Shown: in pieces, positions 13,568 to 13,693 of the stretch
Layout: every line of letters begins with the position of its first letter
Position numbering within the stretch: position 1 is the first letter of the stretch
Assembly (NCBI GenBank): GCA_035512195.1
Contig: DATKEK010000387.1
Coordinates: forward strand, 1 to 13,693
Direction: 5' to 3'
DNA: 13,693 nucleotides
Source of the DNA: DATKEK01 sp035512195
GTDB lineage: Bacteria > Pseudomonadota > Gammaproteobacteria > Burkholderiales > Eutrophovitaceae
The notes under the pieces: generated by a model
What the model was told of the DNA's origin: nothing
What the model saw: the letters and a program-made list of their open reading frames with translations, nothing else
Database searches by the model: none
Translations under genes and position numbers: made by a program

Positions 13568-13693
13568 ATGGAATCTGTAGAACAGAGAGTGAAAAAAATT
13601 GTCGCCGAGCAGCTGGGCGTCAACGAAGCAGACATCAAGAGCGAGTCGACGTTTGTCGATGACCTGGGTGCCGATTCCCTTGATACGGTCGAA
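13568..13693 (+). CDS. acpP: acyl carrier protein (3'-truncated by window edge)
   Basis: AcpP carries growing acyl chains on a 4'-phosphopantetheine arm for all fatty acid synthesis enzymes. Forty-two of roughly 78 residues are visible, beginning MESVEQRVKKIVAEQLGV. The attachment motif DLGADSLDTVE puts the modified serine at Ser37, one later than E. coli Ser36. The frame is intact to the window edge. It follows fabG by 126 bases, which hold a candidate promoter and a strong ribosome binding site, so it can be read both from the operon and alone. fabF would be expected next, outside the window. Confidence 0.98.
   Translation, partial: MESVEQRVKKIVAEQLGVNEADIKSESTFVDDLGADSLDTVE

Noticed and set aside
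1..13693. Search for tRNA, rRNA, CRISPR, insertion sequences, attachment sites and origins
   Set aside because: I saw no repeat arrays, transposase-like frames, terminal inverted repeats or structured RNA genes. The region is compact core genome.

Overview
The window is a GC-rich stretch of core bacterial chromosome, 13.7 kb long and almost fully coding. It fits a betaproteobacterium. The right two thirds follow the order known from E. coli (rne divergent from rluC, yceF divergent from yceD-rpmF-plsX-fabH-fabD-fabG-acpP). The protein sequences are clearly proteobacterial but not enterobacterial. A block of HAD phosphatase, Rieske protein and SppA peptidase between rluC and yceF is an arrangement I associate with Betaproteobacteria. 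That lineage call rests on memory of gene order and protein resemblance, not on a search.

Layout. (1) 1-2294, plus strand: the 3' part of uvrB, overlapping by ATGA a low-molecular-weight protein tyrosine phosphatase gene. (2) 2273-4983, minus strand: rne (RNase E), converging on the phosphatase gene. The rne terminator lies inside the last codons of that gene. (3) 4984-5351: a 368-base divergent region that carries the long rne leader. (4) 5352-8251, plus strand: rluC, a HAD-family phosphatase, a small Rieske [2Fe-2S] protein and sppA, packed with overlaps of 4 and 22 bases and a 1-base gap. (5) 8292-8885, minus strand: yceF (Maf-type pyrophosphatase), which appears to start with TTG. (6) 8895-13693, plus strand: a near-consensus sigma-70 promoter only a few bases before yceD, then rpmF, plsX, fabH, fabD, fabG and the first 42 codons of acpP.

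How the genes relate. The right-hand operon joins 23S rRNA and large-subunit assembly (yceD, ribosomal protein L32) to phospholipid and fatty acid synthesis. PlsX makes acyl-phosphate, FabD and FabH load and start chains, FabG reduces the beta-keto intermediates, and AcpP carries the chains. The left side adds DNA repair (UvrB), RNA turnover (RNase E) and 23S rRNA pseudouridylation (RluC).

I saw no mobile element, CRISPR array, tRNA, rRNA or sign of horizontal transfer. No undescribed system is evident. The points worth a second look are regulatory or architectural: a probably leaderless yceD operon mRNA, a 26-codon reading frame coupled to plsX, a duplicated LVxIET motif in the RNase E tail, the rne leader hairpin and a promoter that would overlap rluC, the terminator inside a coding region, and the HAD-Rieske-SppA block.
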